From Pseudoduganella guangdongensis (GTDB lineage Bacteria; Pseudomonadota; Gammaproteobacteria; Burkholderiales; Burkholderiaceae_D), in contig NZ_WWCJ01000002.1 of NCBI RefSeq assembly GCF_009857475.1, positions 124,001 to 188,000 on the forward strand: DNA of 64,000 nucleotides. The letters run 5' to 3'. The position numbers and the translations under genes were made by a program. Positions 28,291 to 35,777 of this stretch are shown here, piece by piece; positions within the stretch are counted from its first letter, which is position 1, and every line of letters begins with the position of its first letter. The notes beneath the pieces were generated by a model, which made no database searches, was not told the DNA's origin, and saw nothing but the letters and a program-made list of their open reading frames with translations.

Positions 28291-28325
28291 AAAAAAAAGA
28301 CCCGGCGCGGTGCGAGTGCGCCGGG
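28291..28325 (-). terminator. Rho-independent terminator
   Basis: CCCGGCGC (28301-28308) pairs with GCGCCGGG (28318-28325). Read on the reverse strand it is followed by CT and eight T. It ends the transcript of the coiled-coil/DUF2491 cluster before ybeD. Confidence 0.85.
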
Positions 28326-28415
28326 TTCCATTTTACCTCGTTACGTATATGGCTCCGTGGGGCTACTTTTCAACCCTGGAGCTGGCGCGCAGGGCGCGCC
28401 GCTATCGGTTGGGGC

Positions 28416-29186
28416 TTATGCGGTGGCGGGGGCCTTGTTGGACAGGCGTTGCAGGCGTTCCAGGGCGGATTCGTTGCCATTCACAGGGTTGGTGACGGAT
28501 TTGCGGATCGCTTCGATTTCGGCGGCCTGGTCGTAGGGGCGCTGGCCGATGTCGGAGACGATCTTCATGCCTTCGGCTTCGTTGGCGATCGACTGGGCGC
28601 GCTTGGTCAGGGCGTTCAGGGCGCTGGTGTTGCCGCGCATGCCGGACAGGCTGGCAAGCTGGCTCTGGCGTTCGGCGCGCACTTCCTGCAGGTCGCGCTG
28701 GGCCTTGGCCTGGGCCAGGGCTTGCATCGCTTTCTTGGCGGCGGCGTCGAAGTCGGCCAACTGCTGCGACAGGGCGTCGACGATCTTTTGCAGCTCGTCC
28801 ATATAGGCTTGAGCGTCGGCTTCTTCCTGGATTTCCTGCGGCAGGCGGGTCTTGTTGGCTTCCAGCTCGTCGCAGAACAGGTTGATGGTCGCTTCCGAGA
28901 TCTGGCCGGCGGCCAGGCGCTCGGCCAGGGTGGTGGTGGCCTGTTCGTCGGTGGCGATCAGCTTGCGCAGGCGCACCACGTCGTCGCGTTCCTTGTTGAA
29001 GGCGGCGCGGGCCTGGGCCAGCTTTTGCGCGGCGCTGCGCAGGGTGTCGGCCAGGCGGTCGCGGTCGGCCTCGGTTGCCGTTTCCGGGTCAAAACTGGCG
29101 ATGGCTTCCGAGACGCGGTCGCCCAGGGCGCCAAAGTGTTTGGAAATCAGTCGTGCAGTCAGGGACCAGCCGTTCGAGTTGCTCAT
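28416..29186 (-). CDS. Coiled-coil PspA/IM30-like protein (YjfJ-like position)
   Basis: A 256-residue, almost wholly alpha-helical protein with heptad-like Ala/Leu/Glu/Gln patterns from about residue 45 to 185 and a C-terminal segment ALERLQRLSNK. It is the last gene of a three-gene unit after a DUF2491 (YjfK) protein, as YjfJ (PspA family) is beside YjfK in E. coli. Sequence similarity to PspA is only suggestive; the call rests on architecture and neighbour. PspA-like proteins bind and remodel membranes under stress. Confidence 0.65.
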   Translation of the reverse strand: MSNSNGWSLTARLISKHFGALGDRVSEAIASFDPETATEADRDRLADTLRSAAQKLAQARAAFNKERDDVVRLRKLIATDEQATTTLAERLAAGQISEATINLFCDELEANKTRLPQEIQEEADAQAYMDELQKIVDALSQQLADFDAAAKKAMQALAQAKAQRDLQEVRAERQSQLASLSGMRGNTSALNALTKRAQSIANEAEGMKIVSDIGQRPYDQAAEIEAIRKSVTNPVNGNESALERLQRLSNKAPATA

Positions 29187-29224
29187 TTTCTCTATCCTTT
29201 CAGTGGTTTATATGCGGTGGCCAT

Positions 29225-30016
29225 TTACTGGATGACCAGCCGTTCCTGCTCAACCGGGATGGCCACGACAAAATCGACGTGTATCCCGCGTTTCCTTGCA
29301 TCGCCGTTCACGCTGTGGAGAATCTCCGTCGTGACCAGCAGATATTCTTTGCTGCCATCGCCCAAGCGGCGGGCGTAGGGCATGAAGTACAGCTCCTGCT
29401 TCAGTCCCTGCATGCCGCTCGCGTCGTCGATGCGGGTTTCGGTGCCGCTGAAGGGCGGGACGAAGCCGGCCTCGGGGTCGCCCACGTCGCGCTCGTAGTC
29501 CAGCGCTTCGTCGGCGCCGAAGGCACTGGCCAGTTCGGGCGCGGCGTAACCGCTGTCTTCGAGCTGGGCGCGCCACAGGGCGAAGTTCAGGTCGCCCAGG
29601 CCGCAGCCGGCGGCGCCGGTGTAGGCGTCCTGGTCCTCGGCGGTGGTGGGGATCACGCGCACCAGCTGGCTGCAGTACAGGATTTCCTGCACGGCATCGT
29701 GTTCGTCCACATACAGCTGGAGGAACTTTTCGCGCTGGTCCGCGTCGCCCTTGGCCAGGTAGTAGCGGTAGATGCGTCCGGCCATCGACAGCTTGAACTG
29801 GGAGATGGCGAGGATGCGCGTGTCTTCCGCGTCCGGCAGCGCGACCAGGGAGCCGTTGCCGCTGGCGCGCAGCAAGGGCGACATTTGCAGGTTCACCAGG
29901 CTGCCGATGCGGGCGCCGAGCGGCAGGGCGCGGTCTTCGGCTTGCGGCGCGTCGCCCTCCGCTGCACGGCGTTTGGCGCCGCTGCGCAGGTAATCGATAG
30001 CGTCTTTCCAGCCCAT
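29225..30016 (-). CDS. DUF2491 (YjfK) family protein
   Basis: A 263-residue cytoplasmic protein. The start MGWKDAIDYL and the motifs LPLGARIGSLVNLQ, FLQLYVDEHDAVQEILYC and the C-terminal VDFVVAIPVEQERLVIQ match DUF2491 (E. coli YjfK). Function is unknown; homologues lie in envelope-stress-type clusters with PspA-like proteins. Start 30016 has AAGGA nine bases upstream, and an alternative ATG lies at 30034. Four bases separate it from the preceding gene. Confidence 0.82.
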   Translation of the reverse strand: MGWKDAIDYLRSGAKRRAAEGDAPQAEDRALPLGARIGSLVNLQMSPLLRASGNGSLVALPDAEDTRILAISQFKLSMAGRIYRYYLAKGDADQREKFLQLYVDEHDAVQEILYCSQLVRVIPTTAEDQDAYTGAAGCGLGDLNFALWRAQLEDSGYAAPELASAFGADEALDYERDVGDPEAGFVPPFSGTETRIDDASGMQGLKQELYFMPYARRLGDGSKEYLLVTTEILHSVNGDARKRGIHVDFVVAIPVEQERLVIQ

Positions 30017-30020
30017 TCCT

Positions 30021-30863
30021 TTAGTTCCTTTCAAACGAGTAGTTAGCGTGCTTTTTCACTGCTTGTGCGCCGGACATCAGGCGGAAGGCTTTCCATGCCA
30101 GCCAAACCAGACCGCCGATCAGCAACAGCACGGCCAGCTTGGCGATGGTGCTGGTTTCACTGGGCTGGGCCGCGGCTGGGACCGGGGCGACGCGGGCGGA
30201 CTCGGCACCGCTTACGCTGCCCTCGGCCACGCCGGCGATGGCGCCAGCGCCAGCAGCGTCTGCCATGGCGCCGACGTTACCGGGCGCCTGCGCCTGGGCT
30301 GGAGCCGGGGCCGGCGCTGCGGCGGCATGGCTGCCGGCGGCGTGGCCCAGCATGAAACCGCCGATGCCCCACAGCCAGCCGTTATTGCCGTCGCGGACCA
30401 CGACCGGGGCCGGGGCGCTGGTGGCGCCGCCTGCCGGGGGGCCTTGGCGGGCAGAGCCGCCACTGGCACCGTAGCCGCCCTGGCCGCCTGGCAGGACGGG
30501 CTTGAGCGGGGGCAGCGCGGGCGACGCGCCGGCGGCGCCGGCCATACCGTCCGCGCCAGGACGGTTGGCGTAGCGGCGCGTGTCGTAGGTGCGCAGGGCC
30601 TGGTCCTGGGCGGCTTTGCGGTCCAGGTCGCGCGACATGGCGGAATCGCGTTGTGGCGCGCGCGCCGCAGCGGGTGGCTGCGACTGGCGTTTGCCGAAGC
30701 TGCCGAAGGAAGGCTGTCGTTGCGTGCCAACGTTGCGCGAAACATTGCTCTTGCCTGAAAAGCCGCTGCGGAACGAGCCGCTGGGCCGGGCGTCGGCAGT
30801 GTTGGCAACCACGATGGCCACCACGATTGCGGCGACAGCCGCGATGCGAGTGCGCTGGAACAT
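30021..30863 (-). CDS. Secreted/membrane low-complexity protein, first gene of the YjfK-like unit
   Basis: A 280-residue protein starting at 30863. A signal peptide or anchor (IAAVAAIVVAIVVANTADA) is followed by a Ser/Arg/Phe-rich stretch (SGSFRSGFSGKSN), a Gly/Ala/Pro-rich middle with a short hydrophobic WLWGIGGFMLGHAAG, and a C-terminal transmembrane helix (LAVLLLIGGLVWLAWKAF) with a basic tail. Two membrane segments suggest an inner-membrane protein with a periplasmic disordered loop. I recognise no family. Confidence 0.7.
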   Translation of the reverse strand: MFQRTRIAAVAAIVVAIVVANTADARPSGSFRSGFSGKSNVSRNVGTQRQPSFGSFGKRQSQPPAAARAPQRDSAMSRDLDRKAAQDQALRTYDTRRYANRPGADGMAGAAGASPALPPLKPVLPGGQGGYGASGGSARQGPPAGGATSAPAPVVVRDGNNGWLWGIGGFMLGHAAGSHAAAAPAPAPAQAQAPGNVGAMADAAGAGAIAGVAEGSVSGAESARVAPVPAAAQPSETSTIAKLAVLLLIGGLVWLAWKAFRLMSGAQAVKKHANYSFERN

Positions 30864-30958
30864 GAATTTCACCGTTGTCAGGTAGTTAAACTTTCGATGA
30901 AAATCAGCATATCGTTCCAACAATCACCGTGCATCGGTAAAAAAAGGCCAGCTTCACC

Positions 30959-31447
30959 ATGACTAAGAAATACCTGGATATGAACCAACACGACGCGCTC
31001 TACAAGGTGGCGCGCACTTTCCCCGGCGGTATCGAGGCGCTGGCCCAGCAAATGGGCGTCTCCTCCAACGTGCTGCGCAACAAGCTGGCGCCGACCATTG
31101 CTTCGCATTACCCCTCGTTCGAGGAAGTCTCGACCATCGTGGACCTGTGCCATAAGGCGGGCGTGCATGAAGCCATGCTGCCGCTGCATGCGCTGCTGAC
31201 GCGGCACGGCATGGCGGCCTTTATCGTGCCGGTGCCGGATGAGGTGAACAGCGACGACCTGTCGCAGACCGTGTGCAAGGTGATGGCCCAGGTAGGCGCG
31301 GTGGCGGAGGCCGTGTCGATGGCCTTGATGGATGGGAAGGTGACCGAGGTGGAGGCCGACTTGATCGAGCGCGAATTCCACGGTGCGCTGTCGGCGCTGG
31401 GTGAGTGGCGCGAGCGGATTCGCCAGCGCACACGGGGCGGGAAATAA
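30959..31447 (+). CDS. Phage CII-like regulatory protein outside a prophage
   Basis: A 162-residue protein resembling the phage regulatory CII (CP76) family. NQHDALYKVARTFPGGIEALAQQMG is a helix-turn-helix-like start, followed by SSNVLRNKLAPT and a helical C-terminal half. No integrase, capsid or other phage gene is nearby, so this is a domesticated regulator. It is divergent from the YjfK-like unit (95-bp gap) and could control it. Confidence 0.75.
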   Translation: MTKKYLDMNQHDALYKVARTFPGGIEALAQQMGVSSNVLRNKLAPTIASHYPSFEEVSTIVDLCHKAGVHEAMLPLHALLTRHGMAAFIVPVPDEVNSDDLSQTVCKVMAQVGAVAEAVSMALMDGKVTEVEADLIEREFHGALSALGEWRERIRQRTRGGK

Positions 31448-31482
31448 AAAAAAGCCCGCCGAACCATGGCGGTCCGGCGGGC
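31446..31482 (-). terminator. Rho-independent terminator of the DUF6600 gene
   Basis: GCCCGCCG (31454-31461) pairs with CGGCGGGC (31475-31482), with a 13-base loop, and eight T follow on the reverse strand. It also lies just past the stop of the forward CII-like gene, and the hairpin may protect that mRNA end. Confidence 0.85.
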
Positions 31483-31495
31483 GAGGGCTGATTGA

Positions 31496-33427
31496 TTAGC
31501 GGCGGTTTTCGTCTTCGCGACCGCGCGGTTCACGCGTTTCGCGCGAATCACGGCGCGGCTGGGGTTGCTGCTGGGGCTGCGCCTGCGGTTGGGGCTGCGG
31601 TTGGGGCTGCGGTTGGGCTTGCGGCGCGGGCGCCATCTGCACCGGGCGCGCCGGCGCCATTTGCGGTTGCTGGATTTCGCGGCGGCCGCGATCTTCCCGC
31701 ACTTCCCGCACTTCGCGCTCCTGACGGGCCTCCTGGCGTGGCTCGAAGCGCGGCTCCGGACGGGTTTCGGTGCGCAGTTCGGCACGTGGCTCGGGGCGCT
31801 CCAGGCGTGGCTGCGGTTCAAAACGCGGCTGTGGTTGCGGCTGCGCCTGCGGCATCGGCTGCAACTGCTGCGGCTGGGTACTGGTCACCGAGCGGCGCGG
31901 CTCGCTGCGGTTGCGCCAGGCATTGCGGTCGTCGTCGTCGCTGCGGGTGATGCTGGAGCGCGGCTGCGGCATTTGCTGCGGCTGTTGCGGCTGCGCCTGC
32001 AATTGCGGCAATTGGCGCGGCGGTTCCTGGCGCTCCTGGCGCTCCTGGCGTTCCTCGCGGATCAGGCGGTCCGGGCCGCGCAGTTCGGGGCCGCGTTCCA
32101 CGCGGTCGCGGTTGCCACGCTCATCGCGCTCAGCGCGGTTCTGCCATTCCTGGCGCCCGGGGCGCATCTGCGGGCCGGTCACCTGCGGCGGGGTCGCCAT
32201 CTGCGGCACATTGCGCACGTCCTGCGGCGCCACGCGCGCCACATTACTTACGGAAATGCGGCGGCCACGGTCGAACTGGTCGCGCGGCAGGGCGGTGACG
32301 CCGTCGCGGCGGCCGTCGTGGTCGCGGTCCTTGTAGCGCTCATGCCAGCGGTCGTTGGTGCGGTGGTTCCAGATCAGGCGGCGTTCATAGTCGGACGAAA
32401 TGCGGTAACCCGGCACATAGCGGTCACGCGGAGTCAGCGGATACCATCCAACCGCGGGGCCCGAGCGGCCGGAACCGAAACTCACGCTCCAGTTATTGCC
32501 GCCCACCCAGCCCACCAGCGCCGGCGACCAGACCGGACGGCCAATGAAGCGGCCCGGCGTCCAGCACCAGCGGCCGCTCACCACGACCCAGCGGCCATAG
32601 TGGAACGGCGCATAGCCCCAGGGCGAGTTGTCGATCCAGGTCCAGCCCCATGGCGAAATCCAGGCCCAGCGGCCATCGCGGTAAGGCGCCCAGCCCGACG
32701 GCACGGCGCGCGGGAACCAGACATTGCCGTATTCACGGTCTTCCACCCAGTTGCCATAGTGGTCCAGGTCTTCGTAGCCGGTCATGTCGGACGGCACATA
32801 ACGCGAGGCGACCAGGCCTTCTTCGCGGCGGTCGCGGGTGGCGACCCATTCATCGAAGCGGTCGCGCACGGCCAGGGCGGTGAAGATGTCGTCGCCGCGC
32901 ACTTCCACGCGCTTGCCGGAACGGGCGGCCAGCATATTGCCGCCGCCTTCCACCCGCACATTGCCGGCGAAGACATTGACCACGGTGGTGTCGGGCGCGC
33001 GCTCGGTATCGACGCGGAAGGCGCCCGGCTCGGTCAGGGTGATGCGCGCCTGCGGCGTGGTGAACTCGAATTCGTTGATCATGGCCGGGTCGCGCAGGCG
33101 CACGCTGGCGGTGCCGTAATTGAGGCGCAGGCGCAGGCGCTCGTCATCCAGCTGCTCGACCTCGATATCGGAATCGCCATCGAGGCGCACGGCAGCCGAA
33201 CCGATGCGGAATTCGGCGCGGGCGCCGGGGGCAGTGGTCAGGTGGTTGTCGCTGGTGACCGGCCAGTTCATCAGGTTGCCGGACTCTTCCTCACCGTTGA
33301 CCAGCATGGTCACCTTGCCTTCGGTAACCGTGACACGCCCCACCCGGGCGGGCGGGTCGGCCATGGCAACCGAGGACACGGCAACCAGGGCTGCCAGCAT
33401 CAGGAAATGCATGATCTTGCGACTCAT
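31496..33427 (-). CDS. Secreted FecR-like/DUF6600 protein with long Pro-Gln-Arg tail
   Basis: A 643-residue protein. Signal peptide (IMHFLMLAALVAVSSVAMA), a FecR-like beta domain at about 30-190 (VGRVTVTEGKVTMLVNGEEE and FEFTTPQARITLTEPGAFRVD), and a Trp-rich DUF6600 region at about 220-330 (WAPYRDGRWAWISPWGWTW, GYAPFHYGRWVVV). A charged 300-residue tail, mostly Pro, Gln, Arg and Glu, ends in PQ dipeptide repeats. Role unknown; the tail is presumably disordered in the periplasm or at the surface. GGAGAAGAG precedes the start. Many orthologues are assigned only as DUF6600. Confidence 0.8.
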   Translation of the reverse strand: MSRKIMHFLMLAALVAVSSVAMADPPARVGRVTVTEGKVTMLVNGEEESGNLMNWPVTSDNHLTTAPGARAEFRIGSAAVRLDGDSDIEVEQLDDERLRLRLNYGTASVRLRDPAMINEFEFTTPQARITLTEPGAFRVDTERAPDTTVVNVFAGNVRVEGGGNMLAARSGKRVEVRGDDIFTALAVRDRFDEWVATRDRREEGLVASRYVPSDMTGYEDLDHYGNWVEDREYGNVWFPRAVPSGWAPYRDGRWAWISPWGWTWIDNSPWGYAPFHYGRWVVVSGRWCWTPGRFIGRPVWSPALVGWVGGNNWSVSFGSGRSGPAVGWYPLTPRDRYVPGYRISSDYERRLIWNHRTNDRWHERYKDRDHDGRRDGVTALPRDQFDRGRRISVSNVARVAPQDVRNVPQMATPPQVTGPQMRPGRQEWQNRAERDERGNRDRVERGPELRGPDRLIREERQERQERQEPPRQLPQLQAQPQQPQQMPQPRSSITRSDDDDRNAWRNRSEPRRSVTSTQPQQLQPMPQAQPQPQPRFEPQPRLERPEPRAELRTETRPEPRFEPRQEARQEREVREVREDRGRREIQQPQMAPARPVQMAPAPQAQPQPQPQPQPQAQPQQQPQPRRDSRETREPRGREDENRR

Positions 33428-33517
33428 TTCTCTTCTCCAAAAGGGTACTACTTCGCGTTTTTTTGTTTTTATTTAACGCTTGAGGCCGGGAAGGGACGAC
33501 GCAAGTTACAAAGATTT

Positions 33518-33709
33518 TCAAATAGGGGTGAAGCGCTGCACCTGCTTGCCATCGACCTCGACCAGTTCAAAGAACACCTCGCGCGGGCGGCACCAGATGG
33601 AGCCGTTGGCCGCCTTGTAGACGATCATGGTGCTCAGGTCGGACTCCAGGGTGGCTTCGCACACCAGTTCGTACAGGCCGCCTTTGTAATGCCGGAATTG
33701 GGTAGTCAT
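33518..33709 (-). CDS. DUF1653 family protein
   Basis: A 63-residue protein with the family pattern FRHYKGGLYELVCEATLESD and MIVYKAANGSIWCRPREVFFE. Its small beta-barrel-like fold and role are uncharacterised. ATG 33709 overlaps the stop of the LysE gene (TCATG on the forward strand), so the pair is translationally coupled. Confidence 0.88.
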   Translation of the reverse strand: MTTQFRHYKGGLYELVCEATLESDLSTMIVYKAANGSIWCRPREVFFELVEVDGKQVQRFTPI

Positions 33710-34347
33710 GCTTGCGCGCCTCCACGCTTGACGAAGAACAGGGCGCCGCCAATGCACATCAACAAACCGCCGAAAATGCGATTTTGCAGCTTGATCGCAG
33801 CAGATTCCCGGAAGAAGCGCTGCATTGACGACGCCAGGAAGGCATAGCCATGCATCACCACCAGGTCGATGACGAACATGGTGGCAGCCAGGATGGCCAG
33901 CTGCGGCAGCACCGGGGCGTGCTGGCTAATGAACTGCGGCAGCACCGCCACCATGAAGATGATGCCCTTGGGATTGGTGGCGTTGGTCAGGAAACCGATC
34001 ATGAAACGCTTGCGGAAGGACGGCAGCGCCGCCTGCGCGGCCTGGATACCGTCGCCGGCGGCGGCCTTGGCGCGCCACTGGCTCAGGCCAAGCCAGATCA
34101 GGTACAGGGCGCCCACGGTTTTCACCACGCTGAAAGCGAATTCCGAGGCAATCAGCAGCGAGCCGACGCCGGCGCCGGCAATCGCCAGCACCAGCAGCAG
34201 CCCCAGCTGCAGGCCGAGGATGGTGGCCGAGGTGCGTTTCACCCCGTAAGACAAACCATGCGACATTGACAACACCGCGCCCGAGCCGGGCGAAACGGCG
34301 ATGATGCTGGCCGCGATGACGAAGGTGATCCAGGTGGTGAAAATCAT
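33706..34347 (-). CDS. LysE/RhtB-family amino-acid exporter
   Basis: A 213-residue inner-membrane protein with about six hydrophobic helices. The N-terminal [21 protein letters not shown] and [21 protein letters not shown], then [21 protein letters not shown], are LysE/RhtB hallmarks. It exports amino acids or derivatives; the specific substrate is not predictable. It is the first gene of a two-gene unit with DUF1653. Confidence 0.9.
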   Translation of the reverse strand: MIFTTWITFVIAASIIAVSPGSGAVLSMSHGLSYGVKRTSATILGLQLGLLLVLAIAGAGVGSLLIASEFAFSVVKTVGALYLIWLGLSQWRAKAAAGDGIQAAQAALPSFRKRFMIGFLTNATNPKGIIFMVAVLPQFISQHAPVLPQLAILAATMFVIDLVVMHGYAFLASSMQRFFRESAAIKLQNRIFGGLLMCIGGALFFVKRGGAQA

Positions 34348-34454
34348 GGCCGATTACCGTCGAAAAAGAGCCCATTGTAGCGTTGAAGACGCCCGCCGGC
34401 AGCGGCGGCATGTTAGATTGTCGATCCTGTAATTATTTCTTTGGAGTTATACGA

Positions 34455-35390
34455 ATGGCCGGTTCCAGCCTGCTTGCACTGATCGACGATATTGCCACCA
34501 TCCTGGACGATGTGGCTGCCATGAGCAAGGTGGCAGCCAAGAAGACCGCCGGGGTACTGGGCGACGACCTGGCGCTGAACGCGCAGCAGGTGGCGGGGGT
34601 GCAGGCCGACCGCGAACTGCCTGTTGTTTGGGCGGTTGCCAAGGGTTCCATGGTGAACAAAGCCATCCTGGTGCCGTCCGCGCTGGCCATCAGCGCCTTC
34701 GCGCCGTGGGCCATCACGCCGCTGCTGATGCTGGGCGGCGCCTACCTGTGCTTCGAGGGCTTCGAGAAGATCGCCCACAAATTCCTGCATTCCAAGGAGG
34801 AAGACGAGCAGCACCACAAAGAGCTGGTGGAAGCGGTGTCGAACCCGGAGATCGACCTGGTGGCGATGGAGAAGGACAAGATCAAGGGCGCGGTACGCAC
34901 CGACTTCATCCTGTCGGCCGAGATCATCGTGATCGCGCTCGGTACGGTGGCGGCAGCGCCATTCTCGCAGCAGGTGGCGGTGCTAGTCGCCATTGCGGTG
35001 GCCATGACCGTGGGTGTGTATGGCCTGGTGGGCGCCATCGTGAAGATGGACGATGCCGGCCTGTACCTGACCCAGCGCGCCAGCGGCGGCGCCCGGCTCC
35101 TGGGGCGCGCCCTGTTGAGCGCAGCGCCGAAGCTGATGAAATTCCTGTCGGTGGCCGGTACCGCGGCCATGTTCATGGTCGGTGGCGGCATCCTGACCCA
35201 CGGCATCCACTCCCTGCATGAGGCGATCCAGCAGGCCGGTGCGGCGGCCGGTTCCGTAGCCGGCGTCGGCCCGCTGCTGGGCGCCATCACCCCCACCGTG
35301 CTGGACGCCATCGCCGGCGTGGTGGCCGGCGCCCTGGTGCTGGCGGTGGTCCTGGCCGGCAGCAAGCTGTTGGGCTTGCTCAAACGCTAA
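34455..35390 (+). CDS. DUF808 (YedI) family membrane protein
   Basis: A 311-residue multi-pass membrane protein. [40 protein letters not shown] and [16 protein letters not shown] are DUF808/YedI signatures, followed by several hydrophobic helices. Function is unknown, with a transporter suspected in the literature of the family. The start at 34455 follows TTGGAG. It ends in a strong hairpin terminator. Confidence 0.92.
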   Translation: MAGSSLLALIDDIATILDDVAAMSKVAAKKTAGVLGDDLALNAQQVAGVQADRELPVVWAVAKGSMVNKAILVPSALAISAFAPWAITPLLMLGGAYLCFEGFEKIAHKFLHSKEEDEQHHKELVEAVSNPEIDLVAMEKDKIKGAVRTDFILSAEIIVIALGTVAAAPFSQQVAVLVAIAVAMTVGVYGLVGAIVKMDDAGLYLTQRASGGARLLGRALLSAAPKLMKFLSVAGTAAMFMVGGGILTHGIHSLHEAIQQAGAAAGSVAGVGPLLGAITPTVLDAIAGVVAGALVLAVVLAGSKLLGLLKR

Positions 35391-35416
35391 GCCCCCGCAA
35401 TCTGTTCTGATACCCC

Positions 35417-35442
35417 ATGGCGGCCGCCCGGCCGCCATTTTT
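35417..35442 (+). terminator. Rho-independent terminator of the DUF808 gene
   Basis: ATGGCGGCCG (35417-35426) pairs perfectly with CGGCCGCCAT (35429-35438) across a two-base loop, followed by five T in all (35438-35442). Confidence 0.85.
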
Positions 35443-35459
35443 ACCTAACAAAGAGACAA

Positions 35460-35690
35460 TATAATTACCCCCGCCCGTCCGGCGCCTGCGTCGGCGCCTC
35501 CTGGGTTGCCCTGCTGTCGGGCGCCATCGCCTTCCTGGCGCTCGCCCTGTGGAATGCCACCCTGGCGCCGAGCGAAAAAGGCTTTTATGGCATGTCTTTC
35601 GCCCTGGCCCTGTTCGCGGCAGTTGCCGTCCAAAAAAACGTGCGCGATAGCGCGGCGGCAAGCCCGGCCGACCAACCCAGCCAGATTTGA
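35460..35690 (+). pseudogene. Remnant of a YiaA/YiaB two-helix inner-membrane protein
   Basis: The frame encodes [16 protein letters not shown], then [20 protein letters not shown] and [19 protein letters not shown], ending at TGA 35688-35690. This is the YiaA/B two-helix domain. There is no ATG, GTG or TTG in frame between the DUF808 terminator (35442) and the conserved start region. The order (an N-terminal-type SGAxVGASW followed at once by the second-repeat-type LWNATLxPSEKGFY) suggests that the middle of a two-repeat YiaA was lost. It is probably decayed, unless an unusual start codon is used after the AAAGAGA at 35450-35456. Confidence 0.7.
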
Positions 35691-35700
35691 TCTACATCAT
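35687..35700 (+). promoter_or_regulatory. FNR/Anr-type box upstream of the chemoreceptor-hemN unit
   Basis: TTGAT-CTAC-ATCAT matches the FNR consensus TTGAT-N4-ATCAA in nine of ten positions. A TAGACT -10-like element at 35723-35728 predicts a start near 35735, putting the box centre at about -41.5, the class II activating position. It also overlaps the stop of the yiaA remnant. Confidence 0.7.
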
Positions 35701-35777
35701 TAAAATTGCGCGCTTAAGTCCCTAGACTGTTCCCTGTGATCTTGCGTCATGGCAAGAATTTCAACAGGGAGCGCGCG

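Noticed and set aside
28301..28325. Hairpin before ybeD as an RNA switch
   Set aside because: It has the simple stem plus T run of an intrinsic terminator for the upstream unit, with no further conserved structure visible.
30959..31447. Prophage marker (CII-like gene)
   Set aside because: No integrase, structural, lysis or attachment-site evidence within the window; taken as a domesticated regulator.
31565..33847. A 760-codon forward frame opposite the DUF6600 gene
   Set aside because: Low-complexity Leu/Arg translation produced by the reverse complement of the Pro-Gln-Arg repeats; signal peptide, ribosome site and terminator support the reverse-strand gene.
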